A stretch of DNA of 64,000 nt. Origin: Salinibacterium sp. M195. Lineage in GTDB: Bacteria > Actinomycetota > Actinomycetes > Actinomycetales > Microbacteriaceae. The notes beneath the pieces were generated by a model that saw only the letters and a program-made list of their open reading frames with translations, did no database searches and was not told the DNA's origin. Below, piece by piece: positions 25,417 to 35,187 of the stretch. Each line of letters opens with the position of its first letter. The stretch's first letter is position 1. The DNA lies in the NCBI RefSeq assembly GCF_019443965.1, contig NZ_CP040814.1, positions 1,364,001 to 1,428,000 of the forward strand, written 5' to 3'. The position numbers were made by a program, and so were the translations under genes.

Positions 25417-28320
25417 GTGGCAATCCTTCTCTATCGGCTCGGACGATTCTCGTTTCGCCATTCATGGCGCGTGCTCATCGTCTGGATCCTCCTTGTTGGC
25501 GGAACGCTCGGAGCCGGCATCGCCCTCGGTGGCGAGACTCAAGAGTCGTTCGAGATCCCGGGCACGGAGTCGCAAACTGCGCTTGACAGACTCGAAGCAG
25601 TCTTTCCTTCAGAAGCGGGCGCGGCAGCGACGGCGGTCATCGTCGACGAAGACGGATCGCGGGTCGAAGATTCCGAAGCAACAATCGAGCGCATCACCTC
25701 GGCCATCGATCGCATCAGCGGCATCGACTCTGCGGTGAGCCCTTTCAGCGAGTTCGCGGGCAAAGCGATTTCGGATGACCACAGCATGGCGATCATCCGT
25801 GTGCAATTTGATGGTGTCGGAACCGACGTCACCGAGGCGACTCTCGAAGACCTCGTTGCGACGGCGGCGATTGGCGAGGATGCGGGCCTGCGGGTCGAGT
25901 TCGGTGGCCAAGTATTTCAAGACACCTCCTTTGGCATCACCGTCACTGAAGTTGTCGGCGTCGTCTTTGCCGCCCTCGTGCTCGTGATCACTTTCGGTTC
26001 GTTGCTCGCCGCCGGAATGCCGCTCCTGAGCGCATTGCTGGGCGTCGGAATCGTAATGGGGCTCATCACGACGCTCTCAGCATTTACGACGGTCTCGAGT
26101 TCTGCTCCGCTGCTCGCACTCATGATTGGCCTTGCCGTCGGAATCGACTACGCGCTGTTTATCGTGTCGAGGCATCGAGCGCAGCTGGCTCAAGGGGAGG
26201 AGCCTGAGGAGTCAGCGGCGATGGCGGTTGGCACGGCCGGAAGTGCCGTCGTTTTCGCCGGAGTCACTGTGATTATTGCGCTGCTCGGCTTGCTCGTTGT
26301 CGGGATTCCTTTCTTGAGCGTGATGGGTATCGGTGCTGCGGTCGCGGTCTTTATTGCGATGGGTGTCGCTACCACCCTGCTGCCGGCCCTTCTCGGCTTA
26401 GCCGGATCGCGACTGATCCCGAAGCCTGGATCGCGCACTCACCGTCGTTTCACCGTGCACGGCAATGAGAGCAAGACGATGGGTGCCCGCTGGGTACGGG
26501 GAGTTACCAGACACCCCTGGCTTGCGACCATTGCGGTCGTTGCCGTTCTGGGCACGCTCGCGATTCCCGCAGCGAGCCTTCAGTTGAGTCTCCCCGACGG
26601 CGGTTCTGAGCCCGCTGGTTCTACTCAGCGCGAAGCCTACGATCTTGTCAATAAAGGATTCGGCCCCGGCTACAACGGGCCGCTTGTCGTCGCTCTCGAC
26701 ATCACGCAAACCATCGACATTCAGGATGACCTCGAGTCGATCGCCGCTGACCTTGCGGAACTTGACGACGTTGACTTCGTTTCACAAGGGTTCCCTGATG
26801 ACGGGCTCGACACGGCGATCATTCAGGTCACCCCGACGAGTGCACCAGACTCCGAAGACACCAAAGCGCTGGTGCAAACCATCCGTGATCTCGCTCCTGA
26901 GATTGAACGCAAGTACGACATCCAAGCATTCGTCACCGGAACTACGGCGGTGGGCATCGATATCTCGAACCGACTGAGCAACGCTCTGGTGCCGTTCGGC
27001 GTGATCGTTGTTGGGCTGTCGATTCTGTTGCTCATGATGGTCTTCCGGTCGGTTCTTGTTCCGCTGAAGGCCGCGGCAGGCTTCTTGCTCTCTGTTGTGG
27101 CGTCATTCGGCGTGGTCGTTGCAGTGTTTCAGTGGGGGTGGTTCGGCGACATCATTGGTGTGGAGAATCCGGGCCCGATTCTGAGCTTCATGCCGATTCT
27201 GCTGATGGCGGTGCTCTTCGGCCTCGCGATGGACTACGAAGTCTTCTTGGTTTCTGGCATGCGCGAAGAATTCGTAAAAACACGTGATGCTGCCTCCTCG
27301 GTGCGTCACGGTTTTGCGAGCAGCGCGCGTGTCGTCACTGCGGCTGCTCTCATCATGTTCTTTGTGTTTTTCGCCTTCGTGCCCGAGGGCAGCGGAACGA
27401 TCAAACCCATCGCCCTTGGCCTCGCAGTCGGTATCGCTTTTGACGCATTCTTGGTGCGGATGACGCTAGTGCCAGCCCTGATGGCTCTCTTTGGCAATGC
27501 AGCATGGTGGCTTCCGGCGTGGCTGAGTCGCCTGCTCCCCAACGTAGACATCGAGGGCGAGCAGTTGCGCGAACACCGCCACGAGCTCGAGTGGGCCGAA
27601 ACTCAGCCCGAGTTCTCAATGAGTTCTGAATACTTGGTTGTTGGAGATTCGGAGTATTCCCTCGCCCCGATTTCCCTCGCGATTCCTTCCGGAGCGTTGG
27701 TGCTCGCTTCTGGCGAGCGTCGCGACCGTCGCATAATGGGCGCGACCCTCATCGGGGTGCTGCCACCGGTTTCGGGCAAGGTGCAGGTTGCCGGGTTCCC
27801 CCTTCCCTCACACGCAGCCCACGTGAATAAGGCGGTGGCGCTTGCCGAGATAGGCGGGTCGCCATATAGCGACGGCCCGGCATCCATGGGGGCAATCCTG
27901 CGAGAACGCCTTGAGATGACGCAACCGGTGCGCAGTAGTCTGCGCACTTCGGCACGAGTGCGTGACTGGATTCACCAGGCAGATCACGTGCTTTCCGAAG
28001 TAACAGCGCGCCGCACGGTACGGCTGACGGAAACAACGAACATCAGTGCGCTGCCTCAACTGGAACGTGCTGTCGCTCTAGCGGCTATCGCGCTCGCCGA
28101 AGGCACCAGGATTGTGTTTTTCGATCGCTTCGATCAGTTCGCTTCTGAAGAAGACGAGGTTGCTTTTCTGACCGCCGTCGGTCGACTTGCGGATGCGACA
28201 ACAACCATCATCGTCGGTACAGGTTCGCCCGTGACCGTCGCCAGTTCGATCGATCGCGGAGAACGCCCAGTGATGCTTGTAGACCTTTACCTCGTCGCCC
28301 CGGAAGGACTTCTTCGATGA
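25417..28320 (+). CDS. MMPL family transporter fused to a degenerate ABC ATPase-like domain
   Basis: A 967-residue protein. Residues 1 to about 715 form a complete MMPL/RND-type transporter with about 12 membrane segments in two halves, each including an extracytoplasmic loop; ALMIGLAVGIDYALFIVSRHR is the diagnostic segment. From about residue 725 the protein resembles an ABC nucleotide-binding domain: SLAIPSGALVLASGERRDRR, then GKVQVAGFPLPSHAAHV, ISALPQLERAVALAAIAL and GTRIVFFDRFDQF. The Walker A loop is lost (no GxxGxGKT), the LSGGQ signature is altered and the Walker B Glu is replaced, so ATPase activity is unlikely. It overlaps the YhgE gene by 4 bases. Confidence 0.85.
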   Translation: MAILLYRLGRFSFRHSWRVLIVWILLVGGTLGAGIALGGETQESFEIPGTESQTALDRLEAVFPSEAGAAATAVIVDEDGSRVEDSEATIERITSAIDRISGIDSAVSPFSEFAGKAISDDHSMAIIRVQFDGVGTDVTEATLEDLVATAAIGEDAGLRVEFGGQVFQDTSFGITVTEVVGVVFAALVLVITFGSLLAAGMPLLSALLGVGIVMGLITTLSAFTTVSSSAPLLALMIGLAVGIDYALFIVSRHRAQLAQGEEPEESAAMAVGTAGSAVVFAGVTVIIALLGLLVVGIPFLSVMGIGAAVAVFIAMGVATTLLPALLGLAGSRLIPKPGSRTHRRFTVHGNESKTMGARWVRGVTRHPWLATIAVVAVLGTLAIPAASLQLSLPDGGSEPAGSTQREAYDLVNKGFGPGYNGPLVVALDITQTIDIQDDLESIAADLAELDDVDFVSQGFPDDGLDTAIIQVTPTSAPDSEDTKALVQTIRDLAPEIERKYDIQAFVTGTTAVGIDISNRLSNALVPFGVIVVGLSILLLMMVFRSVLVPLKAAAGFLLSVVASFGVVVAVFQWGWFGDIIGVENPGPILSFMPILLMAVLFGLAMDYEVFLVSGMREEFVKTRDAASSVRHGFASSARVVTAAALIMFFVFFAFVPEGSGTIKPIALGLAVGIAFDAFLVRMTLVPALMALFGNAAWWLPAWLSRLLPNVDIEGEQLREHRHELEWAETQPEFSMSSEYLVVGDSEYSLAPISLAIPSGALVLASGERRDRRIMGATLIGVLPPVSGKVQVAGFPLPSHAAHVNKAVALAEIGGSPYSDGPASMGAILRERLEMTQPVRSSLRTSARVRDWIHQADHVLSEVTARRTVRLTETTNISALPQLERAVALAAIALAEGTRIVFFDRFDQFASEEDEVAFLTAVGRLADATTTIIVGTGSPVTVASSIDRGERPVMLVDLYLVAPEGLLR

Positions 28321-30053
28321 GCGCTTCATACCCTTCGGCCCTGCCTCAGAAGCGGTGGCTGACCACTCTCGGTTTCGTCGCTGTTGCGCTGATTCCTCTA
28401 GCCTTCACCGGATTGTTCGTTGCGGCGGTGGGGACTGGCGATAGCGCCATCGACAACATCCCGGTCGCTCTCGTCAACAACGATGAAATTCAGACCACCA
28501 CAGACCTCGACGGCGAAGAGCAGATCATCTTTGCCGGCCGCCAACTGGTAACAGAGCTAACCGGTGCTGACGGCTTCGACTGGACGATCACCAATTCGGA
28601 TGATGCCGAAGCGGCACTCGACCGGGGAGATGTCTATGCGATCCTGACCGTGCCGCACGAGTTCTCAGAGTCGATTCTGTCGCTCTCCACCGACGCCCCA
28701 GCACAGGCACAGATTTCAATCCGCACGGATGACTCACACAGTTACCTCACTGGCTCGGTCGCCCAGGTAGTCGGACAATCGATGACGGACACCTTTGGTC
28801 GCGCCATCACGTCGCAATATATTGATGGCATTTACGCCAGCTTCGGCGAGCTGGGCGGCGCACTCTCCGACGCCGCAGCTGGCGCATCGGAACTGTCGGA
28901 TGGTGCCCAAGATTTCTCCGGTGGTCTCACGACCTATACGGCGGGCGTTGATTCGCTCGCCTCTGGGCTCGACGAGCTCAGCTACGGCGCCGGAGGCCTT
29001 TCGGGGCTCACTGCCGGGGTGGGGGAGTACACCTCGAGCATCTCGCAGCTTTCGTCGACTCTGGCCGCCATCAACCCGGCGATTCAGGCGCAGCTAACAG
29101 ACCCGCAACTCAAGGGCACCCTCCAAGCCGTCGTTGACGGCCTCGGCCAAGCAGCGGCAGGCGGGGGCACGCTCACCTCTCAGACTGCTGACGCTGTTGG
29201 CGGTATTCAGTACGGAATCTCTCAGAGCGCTCAGGGCGCCTCCCAGCTGTCCTCGGGGTCGGCCGCTCTCACCTCTGGTGCGAACGGCATTTCGGCCGGT
29301 GCCGCTGAGTTGGCGACGGGGCTTACCGACGGTGCCGCACTGGTGCCGACGAGCGATGCAGATGGTGCCAGCGCTAACGCCGACATCGTGGCCGAGCCGG
29401 TGACGCTGTCGGTGAGCACCGATAACGAAGTGAGCGAACCGGCTCAGGCGATTGCCACATTCTTTATTCCGCTCGGACTCTGGCTAGGGGCGCTCGCGGT
29501 CTTCTTGGTTCTGAGTCTGCCGTCGTTCCGCTCGTTGTCATCCACGGCGACGGATGCACGAATTGTTGCATCGACGCTGGTGCGAGCATCGCTGCTGACC
29601 GCAGTTCAAGCGGTTCTACTTGTCATCCTTCTGCATGCCGGCGTTGGGGTTAGTTGGGCGTTATTGCCGGCTACGGCGGGATTCGCTTTGCTGACGGCGA
29701 TCTCGTTCGCCGCATTCCATTACTTCTTGACGGCGGCGCTTGGGCGAGGGGGACTAGTGATTTCACTTTTCCTGTTGGCGATTCAGCTCACCTCGACTGG
29801 CGGGATCTATCCGATAGAAACGCTGGCGGCGCCGTTCCAGATGGTGAGTCCATTCCTGCCGCTGACGTACGCGGTCGAGGGCATGTACGTGATTCTGTCT
29901 GGCGGGAACGCTCAGCCTGCGATCACCGCGGCGATCGCCTTGCTCGCCCTTGCGGTCGTGAGCGTTGCGCTCTCGGTATTAGCCGTGAAGCGGATACGCA
30001 AATCGACCGCGTCAGGAGCAGTCCTGGCCGCGGCCGATTCCCGACCGCTCTAA
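28317..30053 (+). CDS. YhgE/Pip domain-containing membrane protein
   Basis: A 578-residue protein overlapping the MMPL fusion by 4 bases (ATGA). One N-terminal membrane segment (about 17-38) is followed by a long extracytoplasmic part. Its central region carries repeated seven-residue steps such as AAGASELSDGAQDFSGGL and YTAGVDSLASGLDEL, the X-X-X-Leu-X-X-Gly heptads typical of YhgE/Pip proteins. The C-terminal part (from about 375) has five to six membrane segments resembling ABC-2-type permeases. Related to phage infection protein and ESX/type VII-associated YueB. Function unknown; coupled to the MMPL pseudo-ATPase. Confidence 0.88.
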   Translation: MSASYPSALPQKRWLTTLGFVAVALIPLAFTGLFVAAVGTGDSAIDNIPVALVNNDEIQTTTDLDGEEQIIFAGRQLVTELTGADGFDWTITNSDDAEAALDRGDVYAILTVPHEFSESILSLSTDAPAQAQISIRTDDSHSYLTGSVAQVVGQSMTDTFGRAITSQYIDGIYASFGELGGALSDAAAGASELSDGAQDFSGGLTTYTAGVDSLASGLDELSYGAGGLSGLTAGVGEYTSSISQLSSTLAAINPAIQAQLTDPQLKGTLQAVVDGLGQAAAGGGTLTSQTADAVGGIQYGISQSAQGASQLSSGSAALTSGANGISAGAAELATGLTDGAALVPTSDADGASANADIVAEPVTLSVSTDNEVSEPAQAIATFFIPLGLWLGALAVFLVLSLPSFRSLSSTATDARIVASTLVRASLLTAVQAVLLVILLHAGVGVSWALLPATAGFALLTAISFAAFHYFLTAALGRGGLVISLFLLAIQLTSTGGIYPIETLAAPFQMVSPFLPLTYAVEGMYVILSGGNAQPAITAAIALLALAVVSVALSVLAVKRIRKSTASGAVLAAADSRPL

Positions 30054-30062
30054 GCCGAGCGG
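30045..30062 (+). terminator. weak hairpin at the YhgE stop codon
   Basis: CCGCTC (30045-30050) pairs with GAGCGG (30057-30062) around the TAA stop. No T-tract follows. It lies between convergent genes and may reduce read-through, but support is thin. Confidence 0.35.
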
Positions 30063-30083
30063 GAGGGTGCGTCGAGTAGATAA

Positions 30084-30914
30084 CTAGTTGAAGAGACCTT
30101 CACGGATGGTTTCGCGCAACTCGACTAGTTCGGGGTAGTCCTCGAAGAAGCGCAGCTTCTGGTCGACGATGCGGTCGCCGTCAGCGAGTTCGTCGGCAAG
30201 TACCCATTCTGCGAAGACCTCAGCGGCATCTTCGCTGGGGATCGTCGCGGCGTAGTCGGTGACGAATTCGACGGGCGTGTAGCGCGCTTCCTTGTCTTCT
30301 TCAGTTTCGGCGTCGAACTCGGCAAGGCTGAAGTCGGGCCAGAATTCGGTGTAGAAGGCGAAGAGGTACGAGTCATCGAACGGGCATCCATCAGCTTCGG
30401 AGTACACGGGGCAATCGTCGACGGTGGACTCGTCCTTGGGGATCTGGTCTTCACGCAGAGTAAGAAGGTGAGCGAATTCGTGAATCATGGTGCGGTCGAG
30501 AACATCGGGTTCAACCGAGCCGCTGGTATCGAGAGCGAGGTAGGTTTCGCCTTCTGCAACGCCGTTAGGCTGCATCGCGCCATCGGTTCCGCCGGACTTG
30601 TCGGCGTCAATGGCCACGAACATGGTGATCTCGGGATGGAGCTCGGCGGGAAACAGTTCGTTGAAACGGTCCCAGACTGCAGCCTGATCTTCGGGAGCAT
30701 CGCCAAGGAGCTCGCTGCCGTCGACGTCGTACGTTCCGAGCACGTGGAGGGTGTCATCGTTCACCGCAGCGAGGTCGATCTCAGCCATCGCGGTCTCGTC
30801 GACACCGTCGTCAGCGGGGGCGGCAGCAGCGCAACCGCTCAGGGTGAGCGCAAGCAGCGTGACAGCACCCACCAGAACGGTGGTTGGCGTGGCGCGGACA
30901 GGGGAGAAGGTCAC
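30084..30914 (-). CDS. putative zinc-metallopeptidase lipoprotein
   Basis: A 276-residue lipoprotein (GTG at 30914, RBS AAAGAGG). The signal peptide ends in LSGC, giving a lipid-anchored N-terminus at Cys28. The mature protein is very acidic. A gluzincin-like motif HEFAHLLTLR (near residues 145-154) provides two zinc ligands and the catalytic Glu. A candidate third ligand Glu occurs in SEDAAEVFAEW (near residues 228-238). Two Cys in DDCPVYSEADGCPFDD may form a disulfide. The family is not named; the catalytic motif suggests an extracellular metallopeptidase. It converges on the YhgE gene. Confidence 0.72.
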   Translation of the reverse strand: MTFSPVRATPTTVLVGAVTLLALTLSGCAAAAPADDGVDETAMAEIDLAAVNDDTLHVLGTYDVDGSELLGDAPEDQAAVWDRFNELFPAELHPEITMFVAIDADKSGGTDGAMQPNGVAEGETYLALDTSGSVEPDVLDRTMIHEFAHLLTLREDQIPKDESTVDDCPVYSEADGCPFDDSYLFAFYTEFWPDFSLAEFDAETEEDKEARYTPVEFVTDYAATIPSEDAAEVFAEWVLADELADGDRIVDQKLRFFEDYPELVELRETIREGLFN

Positions 30915-31116
30915 TGAGGCCTCTTTCGATTCGGGCTATCCGCGAGTCGTGCCGATGGGCACGTTCGCACCCGCAAGGCGTGGGCGAAATTGATCTTATA
31001 GCGCGCTGTGATGCTGCTTTGGCCCAGTTGCGTCTCAGTTCTGTCACAAAAAAGTAATGGTGCCGAAACGAAATGCTCGGGTGACATACGCGACCCGCTG
31101 GTAAAGTTGCTGGATT

Positions 31117-32628
31117 ATGGAAGCTCACAAGAATTCTTCCCATTCGGAGTACGATTTCGTCGTCGTTTCCAACCGGCTTCCGGTCGATTGCGTCGTCGAA
31201 GATGATGGATCGCTCACGTGGCGGCGTTCGCCAGGCGGACTTGTTACTGCGCTCGAGCCGGTCATGAAGGCTGCCGACGGTGCTTGGGTTGGCTGGGCGG
31301 GGCGGCCTGATCTCGAGGTTGAGCCGTTCCACAACGAAGGCATCCAGATCATCCCGGTTCCTCTCAGCTCTCAAGACATCGAGGAGTACTACGAGGGATT
31401 CAGCAATGACACCCTCTGGCCGCTTTACCACGATGTGATTGCGCCGCCGGCTTATCACCGTGAGTGGTGGGACGACTATGTTGTCGTCAATCAGCGGTTC
31501 GCGGATGCCGCGGCGGCGATCAGCGCCGACGGTGCTGTTGTGTGGGTGCAGGATTACCAGCTGCAGCTCGTGCCGCGCATGTTGCGGGAGATGCGGCCTG
31601 ATCTGACGATCGGGTTCTTCAATCACATTCCCTTTCCGCCGTATGGAATCTTCGCCCAGTTGCCATGGCGCACACAGATCATTGAGGGCATGCTCGGTGC
31701 TGACGTTGTTGGCTTCCAACGGTCAGATGATGCATCCAATTTTTCGGCGGCCGTTCGACGTCTCACGAACTATCCGACAAAGAACCCCGCCATCGAGGTC
31801 ACGATTGAGGGCCAGCCGACGCGTCGCGTTGTGGCGAAGTCGTTCCCGATTTCGATTGATTCCCGCAGCTTTGAAGAGCTTGCTCGTGAGCCGGCGATCC
31901 AACAGCGTGCGCGCGATATTCGCAAGGGACTTGGTAACCCGAAGACGATCATGCTTGGTGTCGACCGCCTTGACTACACCAAGGGCATCCGTCACCGCTT
32001 AAAGGCGTACGGCGAACTCTTGAGTAATGGATCGATCGAAGTTGGCGACGTTGCACTCATTCAGGTCGCAAGCCCGAGTCGTGAACGCGTTGAGGCGTAC
32101 ATGCACTTGCGCGATGAGATCGAACTGACCGTTGGCCGTATCAATGGCCAATTCAGCACGTTGAGTCATTCGCCGATCAGTTACCTGCACCAGGGGTTCC
32201 CCAGGGAGGAAATGGTTGCGCTGTACTTGGCTGCTGACGTGCTGCTGGTTACGGCGTTGCGCGACGGTATGAATCTGGTGGCAAAAGAATATGCCGCGAG
32301 CCGATTCGACAACGACGGTGTGCTTATTCTGAGCGAGTTTGCTGGTGCTTCGGAAGAGCTTCGCAAGTCGCTCCTCGTGAACCCCCATGACATCGACGGT
32401 TTGAAGGAAGCCATGATGAAGGCAATCAACATGCCGAAGGCTGACCGGGCCACTCGGATGCGGTCAATGCGTAAGCGTGTTCTCGAACACGATGTTGCGC
32501 GCTGGTCGAATGCGTTCCTCAAGAACTTGGCCGCCACTCGCTCTGACCGTCACCGTCGAATTGCGCCGCTCGAAATGGCCGAAGAGGTCGAGTGGACGAT
32601 CGAACGCAAACGAGTAAGAAAGCCGTGA
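31117..32628 (+). CDS. otsA: trehalose-6-phosphate synthase
   Basis: A 503-residue glycosyltransferase of family GT20, full length. It starts FVVVSNRLPVD, then RRSPGGLVTALEPVM, with the Trp-rich acceptor loop and GVDRLDYTKGIRHRL in the donor-binding half (near residues 285-300). It transfers glucose from UDP-glucose to glucose-6-phosphate. The next gene, otsB, overlaps by 4 bases, giving the complete OtsAB route to trehalose, an osmolyte and stress protectant. A TAAAGT at 31102-31107, 9 bases before the ATG, may be the -10 element. Confidence 0.95.
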   Translation: MEAHKNSSHSEYDFVVVSNRLPVDCVVEDDGSLTWRRSPGGLVTALEPVMKAADGAWVGWAGRPDLEVEPFHNEGIQIIPVPLSSQDIEEYYEGFSNDTLWPLYHDVIAPPAYHREWWDDYVVVNQRFADAAAAISADGAVVWVQDYQLQLVPRMLREMRPDLTIGFFNHIPFPPYGIFAQLPWRTQIIEGMLGADVVGFQRSDDASNFSAAVRRLTNYPTKNPAIEVTIEGQPTRRVVAKSFPISIDSRSFEELAREPAIQQRARDIRKGLGNPKTIMLGVDRLDYTKGIRHRLKAYGELLSNGSIEVGDVALIQVASPSRERVEAYMHLRDEIELTVGRINGQFSTLSHSPISYLHQGFPREEMVALYLAADVLLVTALRDGMNLVAKEYAASRFDNDGVLILSEFAGASEELRKSLLVNPHDIDGLKEAMMKAINMPKADRATRMRSMRKRVLEHDVARWSNAFLKNLAATRSDRHRRIAPLEMAEEVEWTIERKRVRKP

Positions 32629-33422
32629 GCTACTCAAGCGCAGCAGAAATTGAGGCGGCCATTGACCGCCTCGTCTCCGTACCTCAGCTCTTGATTGCTC
32701 TCGACTTCGATGGCACATTGGCTCCTGAAGTTGATGACCCGCTTGAGGCCCGCGCACTTCCCGAAGCTCAAGCGCAGTTGCTGCGGATGCTCGAACTCAC
32801 CGACACTCGCTTAGCTCTGGTTTCGGGCCGAGCTCTCGACAGCCTTAGCCATGTCGCGCATCTCGGCGATCGGGTGCTTCTCGGCGGATCGCACGGGCTC
32901 GAATATCGGCTCGACGATGGTGACTCGGTGTTGCCGATGAGCGACGACGATGCGAAGGCGCTCGCGAAGCTTGACGCGCTCATGCATGAGCTTGCCGACA
33001 GTGCCGATGGCGCGTGGGTTGAGTTGAAGCCGGCGGGGCGCGCTTTGCACGTGCGGTTGTCGAGTGCTAACGATGCTGAGCGGTTGGTTGCAGAGACTCT
33101 GGCCGGGGTGGAGGCAGAGATTCCGGGGCTGACCACCCGAATTGGCAAGAACGTTGTCGAGTTTGCGATCCACTCTGCCGATAAGGGCGATGCGATCGAG
33201 CGGTTGCGTGACTATGTGGGTGCCGATGCGGTTTTCTTTGCCGGCGATGACACCACGGACGAGGACGCGATCGTTGCGTTGGGCCCAAACGATCTCGGTG
33301 TTCGCGTGGGGGATGCGCCTTCTGCCGCTCAACTTCGAGTCGCGGGAACACGGCAAATCGCTGAGCTTCTCATGATGCTCGCCGACCGCCGTGAGGCTGC
33401 AGTGGCGGCTCGGACAAACTGA
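32625..33422 (+). CDS. otsB: trehalose-6-phosphate phosphatase
   Basis: A 265-residue HAD-superfamily phosphatase. The GTG at 32625 overlaps the otsA stop in GTGA, indicating coupling; the longer frame from 32592 was not used. The HAD motif I is ALDFDGTLAPEVDD, motif II SGRALDSLS, and the metal-binding motif IV FFAGDDTTDEDAIV near residues 205-218. It releases trehalose from trehalose-6-phosphate made by OtsA. Confidence 0.94.
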   Translation: MSYSSAAEIEAAIDRLVSVPQLLIALDFDGTLAPEVDDPLEARALPEAQAQLLRMLELTDTRLALVSGRALDSLSHVAHLGDRVLLGGSHGLEYRLDDGDSVLPMSDDDAKALAKLDALMHELADSADGAWVELKPAGRALHVRLSSANDAERLVAETLAGVEAEIPGLTTRIGKNVVEFAIHSADKGDAIERLRDYVGADAVFFAGDDTTDEDAIVALGPNDLGVRVGDAPSAAQLRVAGTRQIAELLMMLADRREAAVAARTN

Positions 33423-33437
33423 GGTTTCGCAAAGCCC

Positions 33438-33443
33438 TAAACT
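33438..33443 (+). promoter_or_regulatory. -10 element TAAACT, leaderless ilvD start
   Basis: TAAACT ends 6 bases before the ATG at 33450. No attenuator leader or leader peptide can be fitted between this element and ilvD. Confidence 0.6.
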
Positions 33444-33449
33444 CGAAGC

Positions 33450-35153
33450 ATGTCTGAGAGTAATTCGATCGATATCAAGCCTCGTTCCCGCACAGTAACT
33501 GACGGAATTGAAGCCACTACGTCGCGTGGAATGCTTCGCGCTGTTGGTATGGGAGACGCTGACTGGGATAAGCCCCAGATCGGTATTGCGAGCTCCTGGA
33601 ACGAGATCACGCCGTGCAACCTTTCCCTTGATCGGCTCGCTCAGGCGGCGAAAGAGGGTGTGCACGCTGGTGGCGGATACCCGCTCCAGTTCGGCACGAT
33701 TAGCGTTTCTGACGGCATCTCGATGGGCCACGAGGGAATGCACTTTTCGCTGGTGAGCCGCGAAGTTATCGCTGACTCCGTTGAGGTCGTCATGGAGGCC
33801 GAGCGCCTCGATGGTTCGGTCACTCTCGCGGGCTGTGACAAGTCGCTGCCTGGCATGCTCATGGCCGCGGCACGACTCAATCTCTCCTCCGTGTTCCTGT
33901 ACGCGGGGTCTATTGCTCCTGGCTGGGTCAAGCTCAGCGATGGCACTGAAAAAGACATCACGATCATTGACTCCTTCGAGGCTGTTGGTGCTGTGAAGGC
34001 TGGTCGGATGACCGAAGCCGACGCTAAGCGCATCGAGTGTGCTTTCGCGCCAGGCGAGGGTGCCTGTGGCGGTATGTACACGGCAAACACGATGGCGAGC
34101 GTTGCGGAAGCGCTGGGAATGAGCCTTCCCGGATCCGCAAGCCCCGCATCCGCTGATCGTCGTCGCGACTACTTTGCGCACCGTTCGGGCGAAGCCGTCG
34201 TCAACCTGTTGCGTCTCGGCATCACATCACGCGACATCATGACAAAGAAAGCGTTCGAGAACGCGATCACCGTCGCGATGGCGCTCGGTGGCTCGACCAA
34301 CGTTGTGCTGCACATCTTGGCGATCGCCAGCGAAGCTGAAGTCGACATCACGCTCGATGACTTCAACCGCATTGGCGACAAGGTTCCTCACTTGGGAGAC
34401 CTCAAGCCCTTCGGCAAATACGTGATGAACGATGTCGACCGTCACGGTGGATTGCCCGTGCTCATGAAGGCACTCATGGAAGAAGGGCTCATCCACGGAG
34501 ACGCTCTCACTGTGACGGGCAAGACTGTGGCCGAAAACTTCGCTGAGATGGATATTGATCCTCTCGATGGTGAAGTTCTTCGCACGATTGACAACCCCAT
34601 CCACCCCACCGGTGGGCTCACGATTTTGAGTGGTTCACTCGCCCCTGAGGGTTCCGTGGTGAAGACTGCTGGCTTCGATCTTTCGGAGTTCGAGGGCCCG
34701 GCCCGCGTGTTTGAGCGCGAGCGTGAAGCTCTGGATGCGCTCACCGCCGGCACTATCGAGGCGGGTTCCGTCGTCGTCATTCGCTATGAAGGTCCCAAGG
34801 GCGGACCGGGTATGCGTGAGATGCTTGCCATCACCGCGGCCATTAAGGGCGCTGGGCTCGGCAAAGATGTACTACTCTTAACGGACGGACGATTCTCAGG
34901 CGGCACAACCGGACTGTGTATCGGCCACATAGCTCCCGAAGCAGTAGACGCAGGTCCTATTGCCTTCGTGCGCGATGGTGATCTGATACGGGTCGATATC
35001 GCAGCTCGCTCGCTCGACTTACTTGTCGACTCCGCTGAGCTCGAAGCCCGCCGAAAAGGCTGGGCCCCCCTCCCTCCGCGTTACACGCGAGGCGTTCTCG
35101 CCAAGTATTCGAAGCTTGTGCAGTCCGCCGCTCGTGGTGCGGTCACCAGTTAG
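33450..35153 (+). CDS. ilvD: dihydroxy-acid dehydratase
   Basis: A 567-residue IlvD. Conserved cluster cysteines are in [23 protein letters not shown] and [15 protein letters not shown], and the C-terminal substrate region [17 protein letters not shown] is intact. It converts 2,3-dihydroxy-3-methylbutanoate and the isoleucine analogue to 2-keto acids, the third common step of branched-chain amino acid synthesis. It is followed 34 bases later by ilvB, ilvN and ilvC, so all the shared enzymes but the transaminase stand together; ilvE is 10 kb downstream. Confidence 0.97.
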   Translation: MSESNSIDIKPRSRTVTDGIEATTSRGMLRAVGMGDADWDKPQIGIASSWNEITPCNLSLDRLAQAAKEGVHAGGGYPLQFGTISVSDGISMGHEGMHFSLVSREVIADSVEVVMEAERLDGSVTLAGCDKSLPGMLMAAARLNLSSVFLYAGSIAPGWVKLSDGTEKDITIIDSFEAVGAVKAGRMTEADAKRIECAFAPGEGACGGMYTANTMASVAEALGMSLPGSASPASADRRRDYFAHRSGEAVVNLLRLGITSRDIMTKKAFENAITVAMALGGSTNVVLHILAIASEAEVDITLDDFNRIGDKVPHLGDLKPFGKYVMNDVDRHGGLPVLMKALMEEGLIHGDALTVTGKTVAENFAEMDIDPLDGEVLRTIDNPIHPTGGLTILSGSLAPEGSVVKTAGFDLSEFEGPARVFEREREALDALTAGTIEAGSVVVIRYEGPKGGPGMREMLAITAAIKGAGLGKDVLLLTDGRFSGGTTGLCIGHIAPEAVDAGPIAFVRDGDLIRVDIAARSLDLLVDSAELEARRKGWAPLPPRYTRGVLAKYSKLVQSAARGAVTS

Positions 35154-35187
35154 CGCCAGCTCACCATTCGACTTAAAGGATTCACAC

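Noticed and set aside
32811..34181. Minus-strand frame of 456 codons across otsB and ilvD
   Set aside because: Antisense to two conserved genes, low-complexity basic composition and no ribosome binding site.
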